In this document: positions 22,742-30,992 of the stretch, piece after piece
How the letters are laid out: each line of letters starts with the position of its first letter
Position numbering within the stretch: the stretch's first letter is position 1
DNA from: Inquilinus limosus DSM 16000
GTDB lineage: Bacteria; Pseudomonadota; Alphaproteobacteria; DSM-16000; Inquilinaceae
NCBI RefSeq assembly: GCF_000423185.1
Contig: NZ_AUHM01000047.1
Coordinates: 1-35,499, forward strand
Reading direction: 5' to 3'
Length of the DNA: 35,499 bases
Notes under the pieces: model-generated
Told to the model about the DNA's origin: nothing
What the model saw: the letters and a program-made list of their open reading frames with translations, nothing else
The model's database searches: none
Position numbers and translations under genes: made by a program

Positions 22742-25700
22742 ATGACGGCAACGGCGCTTGCTCCCGTGAGCCTCGAGGACAAGTACATCCTCGACTCCGG
22801 CCGCATCTATCTCACCGGCATCCAGGCGCTGGTCCGCCTGCCGCTGATGCAGCGACGGCGCGACGAGGCGGCCGGGCTGAACACGGCCTGCTTCATCTCC
22901 GGCTATCGCGGCTCGCCGCTCGGCGGCTACGACCAGGCGCTGTGGGCGGCGCGCAAGTTCCTGCAGAAGCAGAACATCGAGTTCAAGCCCGGGCTGAACG
23001 AGGATCTCGGCGCCACCGCGGTGTGGGGCAGCCAGCAGGTCGGGCTGTGGCCCGGCGCGAAAGTCGACGGCGTCTTCGGCATCTGGTACGGCAAGGGGCC
23101 GGGCGTCGACCGCACCGGCGACGTGTTCAAGCACGCCAACTTCGCCGGCACCTCGAAGCACGGCGGCGTGCTGGTCATGGCCGGCGACGACCATGCCTGC
23201 AAGTCCTCGACCGTGCCGCACCAGTCCGAGCACGCGTTCATCGCCCATATGATGCCGGTGCTGAACCCGGCGAACGTCCAGGAGATCCTGGATTACGGCC
23301 TCTACGGTTGGGCGATGAGCCGCTATTCCGGCCTATGGGTCGGCTTCAAGACCATCGCCGAGAACGTCGACAGCTCGGCCTCGGTCTTCGTCGATCCGAA
23401 CCGCGTCCAGATCGTGCTGCCGGACGACTTCCCGATGCCGCCCGGCGGGCTGAACATCCGCTGGCCCGACCCGCCGCTGGTGCAGGAGGAGCGGCTGATG
23501 CGCGACAAGCTGTACGCCGCGCTCGCCTTCGCCCGCGCCAACAAGCTCGACCACCTGGTCTATGACAGCGGCCGGCATCGCTTCGGCATCGTCACCACCG
23601 GCAAGTCCTATCTCGACGTCCGCCAGGCGCTGGACGACCTCGGCATCGACCGGGACCTCGCGGCCCAGCTCGGCATCTGCATCTACAAGGTCGGCATGCC
23701 CTGGCCGCTGGAGCCGACCGGCGTGCGCGCCTTCGCCGAGGGCCTCGACGAGCTGATCGTGGTCGAGGAGAAGCGGGCGCTGATCGAGAACCAGCTGAAG
23801 GAGCAGCTGTACAACTGGCACGCCGACAAGCGGCCGGTGATCGTCGGCAAGTTCGACGAGAAGCGCGACTGGATCCTGCCCTCGACCGGCGAGCTGACGC
23901 CGGCGCAGATCGCGGTCGCGATCGGCCGGCGCCTGCTGAAGTACCTGGACCATCCCGGCCTGGCCGAGCGGGTGCGCTACCTGGAGGAGCGCGAGGGCCA
24001 GAAGAAGATCGTCAAGGCGGCGGTCGACCGGATCCCCTATTTCTGCTCGGGCTGCCCGCACAACACCTCGACCCGGGTGCCGGAGGGCAGCCGCGCCATG
24101 GCCGGCATCGGCTGCCACTACATGGCGACCTGGATGCCGGACCGGCATGCCGAGACCTTTAGCCAGATGGGCGGCGAAGGCGTGGCCTGGATCGGCCAGG
24201 CGCCGTTCACCGAGACGAAGCACGTCTTCGTCAATCTGGGCGACGGCACCTATTTCCATTCCGGCAGCCTGGCCATCCGCGCGGCGCTCGCGGCCGGCGT
24301 CAACGTCACCTACAAGATCCTCTACAACGACGCCGTGGCGATGACCGGCGGCCAGCCGGTGGACGGCACTATCACCGTGCCGATGATCGCGGCCCAGCTG
24401 CGGGCCGAGGGCGTCCAGACCATGGTCGTGGTCACCGACCGGCCGGAGATCTACGGCGAGCCGGGGACCCAGAGCAAGCTGCTGCCGGCGGGCGTCGCGG
24501 TCGAGCACCGCGACCGGCTGGACCACATCCAGCAGCAGCTGCGCGACACGCCCGGCGTCTCGGTGATGATCTACGACCAGACCTGCGCCGCCGAGAAGCG
24601 CCGCCGCCGCAAGCGCGGCACGATGGAGGACCCGGCCCGCCGGGTGTTCATCAACGAGGCGGTGTGCGAGGGCTGCGGCGACTGCTCCAAGGCCTCGAAC
24701 TGCCTGTCGGTGGTGCCGGTGGAGACCGAGTTCGGCCGCAAGCGCGCCATCGACCAGTCGAGCTGCAACAAGGATTATTCCTGCGTCAACGGCTTCTGCC
24801 CGTCCTTCGTCTCGGTCGTGGGCGGCAAGCTGCGCAAGCCGAAGCCGGCGGCGGCCGAAAAGACGGAAGGGGGCGTGACCGACCTGTTCCCGGCGCTGCC
24901 GGAGCCCGAGCTGCCGTCGCTCGACCAGCCCTACGGCATCATGATCACGGGCATCGGCGGCACCGGCGTCATCACCATCGGCGCGCTGCTCGGCATGGCC
25001 GCCCATATGGAAGGCAAGGGCGTCTCGGTGCTGGACCAGGCCGGGCTGGCGCAGAAGGGCGGCGCCGTGGTCAGCCATGTCCGGATCGCCCGCGATCCTT
25101 CGGATATCCACGCCGTGCGCATCGCCGCCGGCGGCGCCCGGCTGATGCTGGGCTGCGACCTGGTGGTCGCGGCCTCGGGCGAGGCGCAGTCGAAGATCCA
25201 CCCCGGCCTGACCCGGCAGGTGGTGAACAGCCACGAGACCATCACCGGCGCCTTCACCCAGAACCCGGACTTCTCCATCCCGGCGAAGCCGATGCTGCAG
25301 ACGCTGGCGAAGAACGGCGGCGACCCGGCGCTGCTCGACGCCGTCGACGCCACCCGCCTCGCCACCGCGCTGCTGGGCGACAGCATCGCCACCAACCTGT
25401 TCATGCTCGGCTACGCCTGGCAGAAGGGGCTGGTGCCGGTGTCGCACGAGGCGCTGGAGCGGGCGATCGAGCTGAACGGCACGGCGGTCGCCATGAACAA
25501 GGCTGCCTTCCTGTGGGGCCGCCGCGCCGCTTACGACCTCGCCCGGGTCGACCGGCTGGCCGCGCCGCCGCAGGAGGACGGGCACCGGCTGTCGCGCACG
25601 CTCGACGAGGTGATCGCCCGCCGGGTCGAGCAGCTGACCGCCTATCAGGATGCCGCCTATGCCGCGCGCTACAGGGCGCTGGTCGACCGCGTGCGGACGG

Positions 25701-26251
25701 CCGAGGCCCGGCTGGGCCGCGAGGAGCTGACCGAGGCGGTGGCCCGCAACTACTATAAGCTCCTGGCCTACAAGGACGAGTACGAGGTCGCCCGGCTCTA
25801 CACCGACGGCAGCTTCCTCAAGCAGCTCGAGGCGCAGTTCGAGGGCGACTACAAGCTCGAGTTCCACCTGGCGCCGCCGACCCTCGCCGAGAAGGATCCG
25901 GACACCGGGCACCTGAAGAAGCGCGCCTTCGGGCCCTGGATGCTGAAGGCGTTCAGGCTGCTGGCGCGGATGAAGCGGCTGCGCGGCACCGCCCTCGACC
26001 CGTTCGGCCGCACCGCCGAGCGCCGCGCCGAGCGGCAGCTGATCGCCGATTACGAGGCGGTGGTGGAGGAACTGCTGGCCCGGCTGGGGCCGGACACGCA
26101 CGCCGTCTGCGTCGCCATCGCCCGGGTGCCGGAGCAGATCCGCGGCTACGGCCACATCAAGGAGGAGAACCGGGAGAAGGCCAAGGCGCGCGAGGCCGAG
26201 CTGCTGGCCGCGCTGCGCACCCCGGCCGCGCCCAAGCTGGCGGCGGAGTAG
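22742..26251 (+). CDS. Fused indolepyruvate ferredoxin oxidoreductase
   Basis: A single chain of 1169 residues combines what archaea split into IorA and IorB. The N-terminal pyrimidine-binding domain has FISGYRGSPLGGYDQALW. The thiamine-diphosphate domain has CSGCPHNTS and G500-D-G502-TYFHSG...ILYND. A Cys-rich [4Fe-4S] segment starts at CEGCGDC (C642, C645, C648) and continues with C654 and SCNKDYSCVNGFCPSF. A gamma-type domain begins at GIGGTGVITIGALLG (G737) and has LAQKGGAVVSHV, and a family-specific C-terminal region follows. It decarboxylates arylpyruvates (from Trp, Phe and Tyr transamination) to aryl-acetyl-CoA and reduces ferredoxin. ATG 22742 has GGGAGG six bases upstream; the open extension to 22418 crosses the repeat. 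It stands alone, with no ferredoxin or acyl-CoA synthetase nearby. Confidence 0.93.
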   Translation: MTATALAPVSLEDKYILDSGRIYLTGIQALVRLPLMQRRRDEAAGLNTACFISGYRGSPLGGYDQALWAARKFLQKQNIEFKPGLNEDLGATAVWGSQQVGLWPGAKVDGVFGIWYGKGPGVDRTGDVFKHANFAGTSKHGGVLVMAGDDHACKSSTVPHQSEHAFIAHMMPVLNPANVQEILDYGLYGWAMSRYSGLWVGFKTIAENVDSSASVFVDPNRVQIVLPDDFPMPPGGLNIRWPDPPLVQEERLMRDKLYAALAFARANKLDHLVYDSGRHRFGIVTTGKSYLDVRQALDDLGIDRDLAAQLGICIYKVGMPWPLEPTGVRAFAEGLDELIVVEEKRALIENQLKEQLYNWHADKRPVIVGKFDEKRDWILPSTGELTPAQIAVAIGRRLLKYLDHPGLAERVRYLEEREGQKKIVKAAVDRIPYFCSGCPHNTSTRVPEGSRAMAGIGCHYMATWMPDRHAETFSQMGGEGVAWIGQAPFTETKHVFVNLGDGTYFHSGSLAIRAALAAGVNVTYKILYNDAVAMTGGQPVDGTITVPMIAAQLRAEGVQTMVVVTDRPEIYGEPGTQSKLLPAGVAVEHRDRLDHIQQQLRDTPGVSVMIYDQTCAAEKRRRRKRGTMEDPARRVFINEAVCEGCGDCSKASNCLSVVPVETEFGRKRAIDQSSCNKDYSCVNGFCPSFVSVVGGKLRKPKPAAAEKTEGGVTDLFPALPEPELPSLDQPYGIMITGIGGTGVITIGALLGMAAHMEGKGVSVLDQAGLAQKGGAVVSHVRIARDPSDIHAVRIAAGGARLMLGCDLVVAASGEAQSKIHPGLTRQVVNSHETITGAFTQNPDFSIPAKPMLQTLAKNGGDPALLDAVDATRLATALLGDSIATNLFMLGYAWQKGLVPVSHEALERAIELNGTAVAMNKAAFLWGRRAAYDLARVDRLAAPPQEDGHRLSRTLDEVIARRVEQLTAYQDAAYAARYRALVDRVRTAEARLGREELTEAVARNYYKLLAYKDEYEVARLYTDGSFLKQLEAQFEGDYKLEFHLAPPTLAEKDPDTGHLKKRAFGPWMLKAFRLLARMKRLRGTALDPFGRTAERRAERQLIADYEAVVEELLARLGPDTHAVCVAIARVPEQIRGYGHIKEENREKAKAREAELLAALRTPAAPKLAAE

Positions 26252-26278
26252 GACCTGCGCGGCGCATCAGACGCCGCG

Positions 26279-26689
26279 TCACCGGAACGGATTGATGACA
26301 GTAACGCCCTCGATCGTGCGGCCGTGCGACAGGTCTTCCGAGAAGAGTTCGCGGCAGCCGGCGGCGCGAGCGGCGGCAATGATGGCGCTGTCCCAGTACG
26401 AGAATTGGTGAAGCGCCTTGATCTCCAGCGCTGTCTCGAGGATCGCGACGGTGTTCTCCTGGATTCGAAAGCGCAGCCAAGTGCGGATCAGGCCCGCTGC
26501 GATTTCGTGGGGAAGGGGATCGGGCCGTGAGGCGCGGGTCGCCTGTGCGTAGAATTCCTGCAGGACCTGCACTGATAGAACGCAGTCATCGCGGTCCAGC
26601 AGCGCCAGCGCCCGGTCGCGCTTCTCTGATTCCTCCGCTGCATTGCTGATCGAATACAGCAGAATATTGGTGTCGAGGAACGGACCCAC
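26279..26689 (-). CDS. vapC: PIN-domain toxin (VapC-like)
   Basis: This is a 136-residue PIN-domain ribonuclease. The acidic metal site is D6 (PFLDTNILLY), E in VLQEFYAQ, D in YWDSAIIAAA and the SEDLSHG block. VapC toxins cut tRNA or rRNA and stop growth. Translation starts at GTG 26689, 3 bases after the antitoxin stop, so the pair is coupled. Its catalytic acids are all present, so it should be active when free. The gene converges on the oxidoreductase gene with a 27-base gap. Symbol reflects family and gene order, not a proven target. Confidence 0.9.
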   Translation of the reverse strand: MGPFLDTNILLYSISNAAEESEKRDRALALLDRDDCVLSVQVLQEFYAQATRASRPDPLPHEIAAGLIRTWLRFRIQENTVAILETALEIKALHQFSYWDSAIIAAARAAGCRELFSEDLSHGRTIEGVTVINPFR

Positions 26690-26692
26690 AAT

Positions 26693-26929
26693 TCAGGCGC
26701 CACGCTGGTGAATGTCATCGCGTGACAGACGGTTCGACGCGCGGAACGAGCGTATGGAGGCCCTTAGCTTGGCTTCTTCCCGCTTCAGCCGTTCAGCTTC
26801 GCTCTCTTCCTGGGCCAGCTCATTCAGGAACTGTTTGACGAGAGCCGAAACAGAGGTGTCCCGCTCGGCGGCCTTCATGCGTGCCCGCCGATACGTGTCG
26901 TCGTCCACAGAAACTGTGATGTTCTTCAT
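26693..26929 (-). CDS. vapB: Ribbon-helix-helix antitoxin (VapB-like)
   Basis: This is a 78-residue protein. MKNITVSVDDDTYRRARMKA and VSALVKQFLNELAQEE form a ribbon-helix-helix DNA-binding fold. The C-terminal highly charged helix (EAERLKREEAKLRASIRSFR) is the expected toxin-binding tail. It lies just upstream of the PIN toxin, as antitoxin genes do, and should neutralise the toxin and repress the pair. The ATG at 26929 is inside an inverted repeat that may be its own operator. No good ribosome site precedes it. Confidence 0.85.
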   Translation of the reverse strand: MKNITVSVDDDTYRRARMKAAERDTSVSALVKQFLNELAQEESEAERLKREEAKLRASIRSFRASNRLSRDDIHQRGA

Positions 26930-26940
26930 ATTTTCACAGT
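26913..26940. promoter_or_regulatory. Autoregulatory operator candidate of the toxin-antitoxin pair
   Basis: ACTGTGA (26913-26919) and TCACAGT (26934-26940) are perfect inverted 7-base arms with a 14-base spacer; the centre falls at the antitoxin start codon (26927-26929). Ribbon-helix-helix antitoxins bind such paired sites. Binding here would block initiation of both transcription and translation. Confidence 0.5.
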
Positions 26941-26988
26941 ACGCCTGTCCTGGATCGCGGTCAACTCGGCAACGGTGTCGAAGGAAGC

Positions 26989-27615
26989 TCAAGCCCCTCC
27001 CAGATGCTCGACCAGGATCCGGGCGCCGACCAGGATCAGGCCGAGCCCGCCCAGCACCTCGGCCAGCCGGCCGAGCCGCGCCCCGGCGTTGCGGCCGAGC
27101 AGGAAGCCCAGCAGGCACATGGCGAAGGTGACCGCGCCGATGGTCAGACTGGCGGTCCAGATGTCGATCCGGACGAAGGCGAGGCTGACCCCGACCGCGG
27201 TGGCGTCCAGGCTGGTGGCGATGCCGGCCATGACCAGCGCGCCGAGGCCCGACCGCCGGTCCGGTGCCGCGATCCGTTCCGGCGCCATGCCGTGCCAAGC
27301 CATGCGGCCGCCGACCAGGCCGAGCAGGACGAAGGCGACCCAGTGGTCGACCGCCGCCACCGCCTCGGCGAAGGCGATGCCCAGCGCCCAGCCGAGCAGC
27401 GGCATGGCCAGCTCGAACCCGCCCAGCACGACGCCGACCCGCAACGCCTCCGCCGCCTGGGCGCGGATCGGGATGCGGCGGGCCGCGACGCCCTTGCCGA
27501 CCGCGGCGGCGAAGGCGTCCATGGACAGGCTGAGGGCGAGGCCGAGGGTGGTGGCGACGGGCACGATGGCATCCGGGTGACGGGCAATGATCCCGGATAG
27601 TGGCGCGGCCGCCAT
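26989..27615 (-). CDS. mntP: MntP-like manganese exporter
   Basis: This is a small inner-membrane protein of about 208 residues with six hydrophobic segments. LALSLSMDAFAAAVGKGVAA in helix 1 and MAGIATSLDATAVGVSLAF in helix 4 carry the paired Asp residues that define the MntP (YebN) family, which exports Mn(II). ATG 27615 is the likely start; TTG 27621 is an alternative, and a GTG nearer helix 1 is also possible, because no start has a clear ribosome site. I looked upstream (27616-27708) for the yybP-ykoY manganese riboswitch and did not recognise it. The antitoxin gene downstream is on the same strand but 60 bases away. Confidence 0.85.
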   Translation of the reverse strand: MAAAPLSGIIARHPDAIVPVATTLGLALSLSMDAFAAAVGKGVAARRIPIRAQAAEALRVGVVLGGFELAMPLLGWALGIAFAEAVAAVDHWVAFVLLGLVGGRMAWHGMAPERIAAPDRRSGLGALVMAGIATSLDATAVGVSLAFVRIDIWTASLTIGAVTFAMCLLGFLLGRNAGARLGRLAEVLGGLGLILVGARILVEHLGGA

Positions 27616-27708
27616 GGTCAACGGCGCAAGTCTTTGTTCTGTAATGGATATTTCGGCTTCGCTGCAGAGTGAAGCCGGGGCTGAACCCTGTGCCGCCGGC
27701 TCGCTCCG

Positions 27709-28590
27709 TCAGCCGTCGAACTGCGCGGTCAGCCAGGCCAGGAACATCCGCACCGCCGGCAGGTCGAGCCGGCGCGGGTCGCACAGCACCCACCACTGCC
27801 CCTCCGCCGCGATCCGGACCGGGAAGGGACGCACCAGCGCGCCGTCGCGGACATGCTGGGAGGAGAGGACGTCGCTGACCAGCACCATGCCGCCGCCGTG
27901 CAGCGCGACGTCGATGGCGACGCTGATGTCGGAGAAATGCATCTGCCGCGCGGCATGCGGCGCCTTCACCCCGGCGGCCTCGAACCAGCGGCGCCATTCA
28001 GTGCCGTCGTCCTGGTGCAGCAGCGGCACCTCGCCCAGCGCCGACGGATCGGGGATGACGCCGCCGCGGTCGCCGAACAGCCGCGGACTGCAGGCCGGGG
28101 ACAGCGCCACCTCCGCCAGGATGCGGGACCACTGTCCCGGCCAAGGACCGCCGCCGAAGGTGACGCCGACATCGACCCCGGCGGTCGCCACCGCATCGTT
28201 GTCCAGCACCCGCACGGTGCAGTCGACGGTCGGATGGGCCCGCACGAACTCCGCCATCCGCGGCGCCAGCCATTTGCTGGCGAACATCGGCGGCGCGCCG
28301 ATCACCAGCGGCCCTGCCAGCTCGCCGGCGCGCGCCGCCAGCAGCGTGGCGGCGGCGGCGACGGTCTCCAGACTGTCATGCACGGTGCGGTGGAACAGCC
28401 GTCCGGCGCCGGTCAGGACGACGCGGCGGCCGCGCCGCTCGAACAACGGGAAGCCCACCGCCTCCTCCAGCCTCCGCATCTGGTGGCTGACGGCGCTGTC
28501 GGTCAGGTGCAGGGCTCGGGCGGCGCGGGAGAAGCTCTCATGGCGCGCCGCCAGGTCGAAGGTGCGCAGCGGGTCGAGGGGCAGGCGCAT
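27709..28590 (-). CDS. LysR-type transcriptional regulator (GcvA-like)
   Basis: The protein has 293 residues. The N-terminal winged HTH reads LRTFDLAARHESFSRAARAL then TDSAVSHQMRRLEEAVGFPL and FERRGRRVVLTGAG, closest in style to GcvA-type regulators. The effector domain starts at about residue 92 (GPLVIGAPPMFASKWLAPRM). It is divergent from a periplasmic binding protein and a ureohydrolase across 132 bases, so it probably controls them in response to a nitrogen compound. AAGG lies upstream of the ATG at 28590. The downstream mntP-like gene is on the same strand 93 bases away but is probably independent. Confidence 0.92.
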   Translation of the reverse strand: MRLPLDPLRTFDLAARHESFSRAARALHLTDSAVSHQMRRLEEAVGFPLFERRGRRVVLTGAGRLFHRTVHDSLETVAAAATLLAARAGELAGPLVIGAPPMFASKWLAPRMAEFVRAHPTVDCTVRVLDNDAVATAGVDVGVTFGGGPWPGQWSRILAEVALSPACSPRLFGDRGGVIPDPSALGEVPLLHQDDGTEWRRWFEAAGVKAPHAARQMHFSDISVAIDVALHGGGMVLVSDVLSSQHVRDGALVRPFPVRIAAEGQWWVLCDPRRLDLPAVRMFLAWLTAQFDG

Positions 28591-28722
28591 GGCATCGCCT
28601 TCATGAATTCAGATCATCTATTTCCTGAGATTTGATCATTTTGTGTCAAGTAGGCGTCACGATAGGGTGGATGCATCACCGGGCGCGCCAAGACGCCCGG
28701 ACCATCCGACAGGGGCGAAGTC
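28591..28722. promoter_or_regulatory. LysR-type divergent control region
   Basis: This 132-base gap is AT-rich for the genome between 28601 and 28650. It contains the palindrome TGAATTCA (28604-28611) and the interrupted repeat GATCA-N16-TGATC (28612-28637), a layout plausible for a LysR recognition site. A perfect -35 hexamer TTGACA is read on the minus strand at 28644-28649, for the LysR gene, but no good -10 was found at 17 bases from it. Assignment of promoters remains uncertain. Confidence 0.4.
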
Positions 28723-29856
28723 ATGGGTTGCGCCATTCGAGGCATGCTGATCGCCAGCACCGTCCTGGCGGCCGCCGCGCTGGCGGCGGAAAATGTGAGC
28801 GCCGCGCGGGCCGAGGAGCTGCGGTTGGGGGCGGCGGGGCCGTTCACCGGGCCGGAGGCGTCGTTCGGCGAACAGATGGCCAGCGGCGCCGAGCTGGCGG
28901 TCGCCGACATCAACGCCAGGGGCGGTATCCTCGGCCGCCGGGTCACGCTGGAGCTGGGCGACGACCAATGCGACCCGCGCCAGGCGGTCAGCGTCGCCAA
29001 CGATCTCGCCGGCCGCGAGGTGGCCGCGGTGGTCGGCCATTTCTGCTCCTCCTCCTCGATCCCGGCCGCGGCCGTCTATCATGAGAGCGGCATCCCGATG
29101 GTGACGCCCGCCTCGACCAACCCGGCCCTGACCGACGAGGCGGCGGCCAAGGGCTGGCAGGAGATCTTCCGGGTCTGCGGCCGCGACGACGCCCAGGGCT
29201 CGGTGTCCGGCCGCTACCTGGCGGCGCATTACAGGAAGGTCGCGATCGTCCACGACCGCTCCGCCTTCGGCACCGGCGTGGCCGAGGAGACGCGGAAGGC
29301 GATGAACGCCGCCGGCCTGAAGGAGGTGCTGGTCGAGAGCATCAACCAGGGCGAGCGCGACTTCTCGGCCGTGGTCAGCAAGCTGAAGGACGCCGGCGTC
29401 GAGGCGGTCTATTACGGCGGCTACCAGACGGAGGCCGGCCTGCTGATCCGCCAGTCGCGCGACCAGGGGCTGGCCGCCGTCTTCGTCGCCAGCGACGGCA
29501 TCCTGGCCGACGATTTCTGGGCCATCGCCGGCACCGCCGCCGAGGGCACGCTGATGACGCATCCGCCCGATCCGCGCAGCAGCGCTGCCGGCAAGGCGGT
29601 GGTCGAGGCGCTGAAGGCGCGCGGCGAGAGCCCGGACGGCTTTGCCCTTTACAGCTACGCCGCCTTCCAGGTGCTGGCCCAGGCGGCGGAGGCCGCGGGC
29701 AGCGCCGAGCCGGAGGCGATCGTCGCGGCGCTGCGCAGCGGCAGGACGTTCGACACCGTGATCGGGCCGATCCGCTTCGACGCGAAGGGCGACGTCGTCG
29801 ACCCGTCCTACGTCATGTACGCCTGGCGCGGCGGCACCTATGCCGAGCTGAACTGA
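28723..29856 (+). CDS. Periplasmic substrate-binding protein, branched-chain amino-acid (LivK/BraC) type
   Basis: The protein has 377 residues with an N-terminal signal peptide (about 1-30: MLIASTVLAAAALAAENVSA). The mature part shows the type I periplasmic-binding fold of the LivJ/LivK class: LGAAGPFTGPEASFGEQMAS, then GGILGRRVTLELGDDQCDP, VVGHFCSSSSIPAA and PMVTPASTNPALTD. Its ligand may be an amino acid, amide or related molecule. No permease or ATPase genes are adjacent, so it must dock to a transporter encoded elsewhere or act as a sensor. GGGGCGAAG precedes the ATG. A ureohydrolase follows 29 bases later, suggesting the ligand may be a guanidino compound; that is inference. Confidence 0.9.
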   Translation: MGCAIRGMLIASTVLAAAALAAENVSAARAEELRLGAAGPFTGPEASFGEQMASGAELAVADINARGGILGRRVTLELGDDQCDPRQAVSVANDLAGREVAAVVGHFCSSSSIPAAAVYHESGIPMVTPASTNPALTDEAAAKGWQEIFRVCGRDDAQGSVSGRYLAAHYRKVAIVHDRSAFGTGVAEETRKAMNAAGLKEVLVESINQGERDFSAVVSKLKDAGVEAVYYGGYQTEAGLLIRQSRDQGLAAVFVASDGILADDFWAIAGTAAEGTLMTHPPDPRSSAAGKAVVEALKARGESPDGFALYSYAAFQVLAQAAEAAGSAEPEAIVAALRSGRTFDTVIGPIRFDAKGDVVDPSYVMYAWRGGTYAELN

Positions 29857-29885
29857 CCGACCTATCCCCGAAACCGGAGCACACC

Positions 29886-30869
29886 ATGTCCGAAGCGACC
29901 GATCCCGGCCTGATGCCTCCTGGCCTCGTGGTCAACACGATGAAGGGCGACCCCGGTGAGCACCGGGCCGGAAGCTGGCTCGAATGGGACGGGCGGTGGC
30001 AGGGGCTGCAGGCGGCGCTGCTGGGCATCCCCTTCGATGGCGCCTCGGTGGTCCGCACCGGGTCGCGCCATGGGCCGGACGCCGTGCGCCGGTCGATGAT
30101 GTACTACACCACCTACAGCAGCGGCGAAGGCCGGGCGATGACCGGCTTCCGCGCCGCCGATGTCGGCGACGTGCCGACGGTCGTCACCGACCTGCCGGGC
30201 AGCCACGACCGGATCAGCGCGGCCATCGCGGCCGTTGTCGGCCGCGGCATCGTGCCGGTGGCGATCGGCGGCGATCACTCGATCTCCTTCCCGATCATCC
30301 GGGGCGTGGTCCGGGCGCTCGGGCCCGGCAAGCGGCTGGGCGTGATCCATTTCGACGCCCATCACGACCTGCGCAAGGCGCATCTCGGCGCCGAATCCAG
30401 CGGCGTGCCGTTCCGCAAGTCGCTGGAGCTGCTGGACGGGGCTCTGTCCGGGCGCAACCTGGTGCAGATCGGCATGGCGGAGTTCGCCAATTCGCCTCAG
30501 CTCGCCGGCTACGCGGCGGAGCAGGGGGTGACGGTGATCCCGGCGCTGGAGGCGCGCCGCCGCGGCATGGCGGCGGTGGTCGAGCAAGCGCTGGCGCTGG
30601 CGACCGACGGGGTGGATGCGCTCTATGTCTCGGTCGACATCGACTGCATCGACCAGAGCCAGGCGCCCGGCACCGCGGCCCCGAACCCCGGCGGGCTGGA
30701 CGCGCGCGATGTGCAGGATGCGCTGCGCCGGATCGGCGCTCACCCGAAGACGGTGGGTTTCGACCTGGTCGAGATCTCGCCGCCCTTCGACCATGACGAC
30801 ATCACCGGCCGCACCGGTGCCGCCCTGGTCCTCAATTTCCTGTTCGGCCTGGCCGGGCGGGCCGGCTGA
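29886..30869 (+). CDS. Agmatinase-family ureohydrolase
   Basis: The protein has 327 residues with the full set of Mn-binding motifs: AIGGDHS (H131), IHFDAHHD (D157, H159, D161) and SVDIDCID (D251, D253). It resembles agmatinase, guanidinobutyrase and guanidinopropionase enzymes, which release urea from guanidino compounds; the exact substrate is not fixed by these residues. It follows the periplasmic binding protein in one transcript and is divergent from the LysR regulator. The pair plausibly supplies nitrogen from a guanidino compound. Compare the non-canonical homologue at 12979-13941. Confidence 0.93.
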   Translation: MSEATDPGLMPPGLVVNTMKGDPGEHRAGSWLEWDGRWQGLQAALLGIPFDGASVVRTGSRHGPDAVRRSMMYYTTYSSGEGRAMTGFRAADVGDVPTVVTDLPGSHDRISAAIAAVVGRGIVPVAIGGDHSISFPIIRGVVRALGPGKRLGVIHFDAHHDLRKAHLGAESSGVPFRKSLELLDGALSGRNLVQIGMAEFANSPQLAGYAAEQGVTVIPALEARRRGMAAVVEQALALATDGVDALYVSVDIDCIDQSQAPGTAAPNPGGLDARDVQDALRRIGAHPKTVGFDLVEISPPFDHDDITGRTGAALVLNFLFGLAGRAG

Positions 30870-30876
30870 GGCGCGG

Positions 30877-30951
30877 TCAGCGGAAGAAGAGCCAGATCAG
30901 GATCAGGATCGGGATCGGCACTCCGAGCAGCCAGAGCAGGATGTATCGCAC
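30877..30951 (-). CDS. 24-residue single-pass membrane peptide
   Basis: This tiny frame starts with GTG at 30951 behind a perfect GGAGG six bases upstream and ends with TGA at 30877. It encodes 24 residues: a short basic start (MRY), a hydrophobic stretch LLWLLGVPIPILILIW and the end LFFR. The Pro-rich VPIPI kink inside a membrane helix, the strong ribosome site and the ideal spacing all support a real gene. I have an impression that peptides with an 'LWLLGVPIP' core occur in other proteobacteria, but cannot confirm it here. It lies between the WYL regulator (42 bases upstream, same strand) and the convergent ureohydrolase. Function unknown. Confidence 0.7.
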   Translation of the reverse strand: MRYILLWLLGVPIPILILIWLFFR

Positions 30952-30992
30952 GCGACGCCTCCGGTCGGTTCGGCGGCCGCCGCCGGCGGCCT

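Noticed and set aside
23333-26155. 940-codon open frame on the minus strand
   Set aside because: Antisense to the indolepyruvate oxidoreductase; no domain, Leu/Gly/His/Arg-rich shadow.
27616-27708. Possible manganese riboswitch upstream of mntP
   Set aside because: I could not recognise the yybP-ykoY consensus or a convincing fold; only a covariance-model search could settle it.
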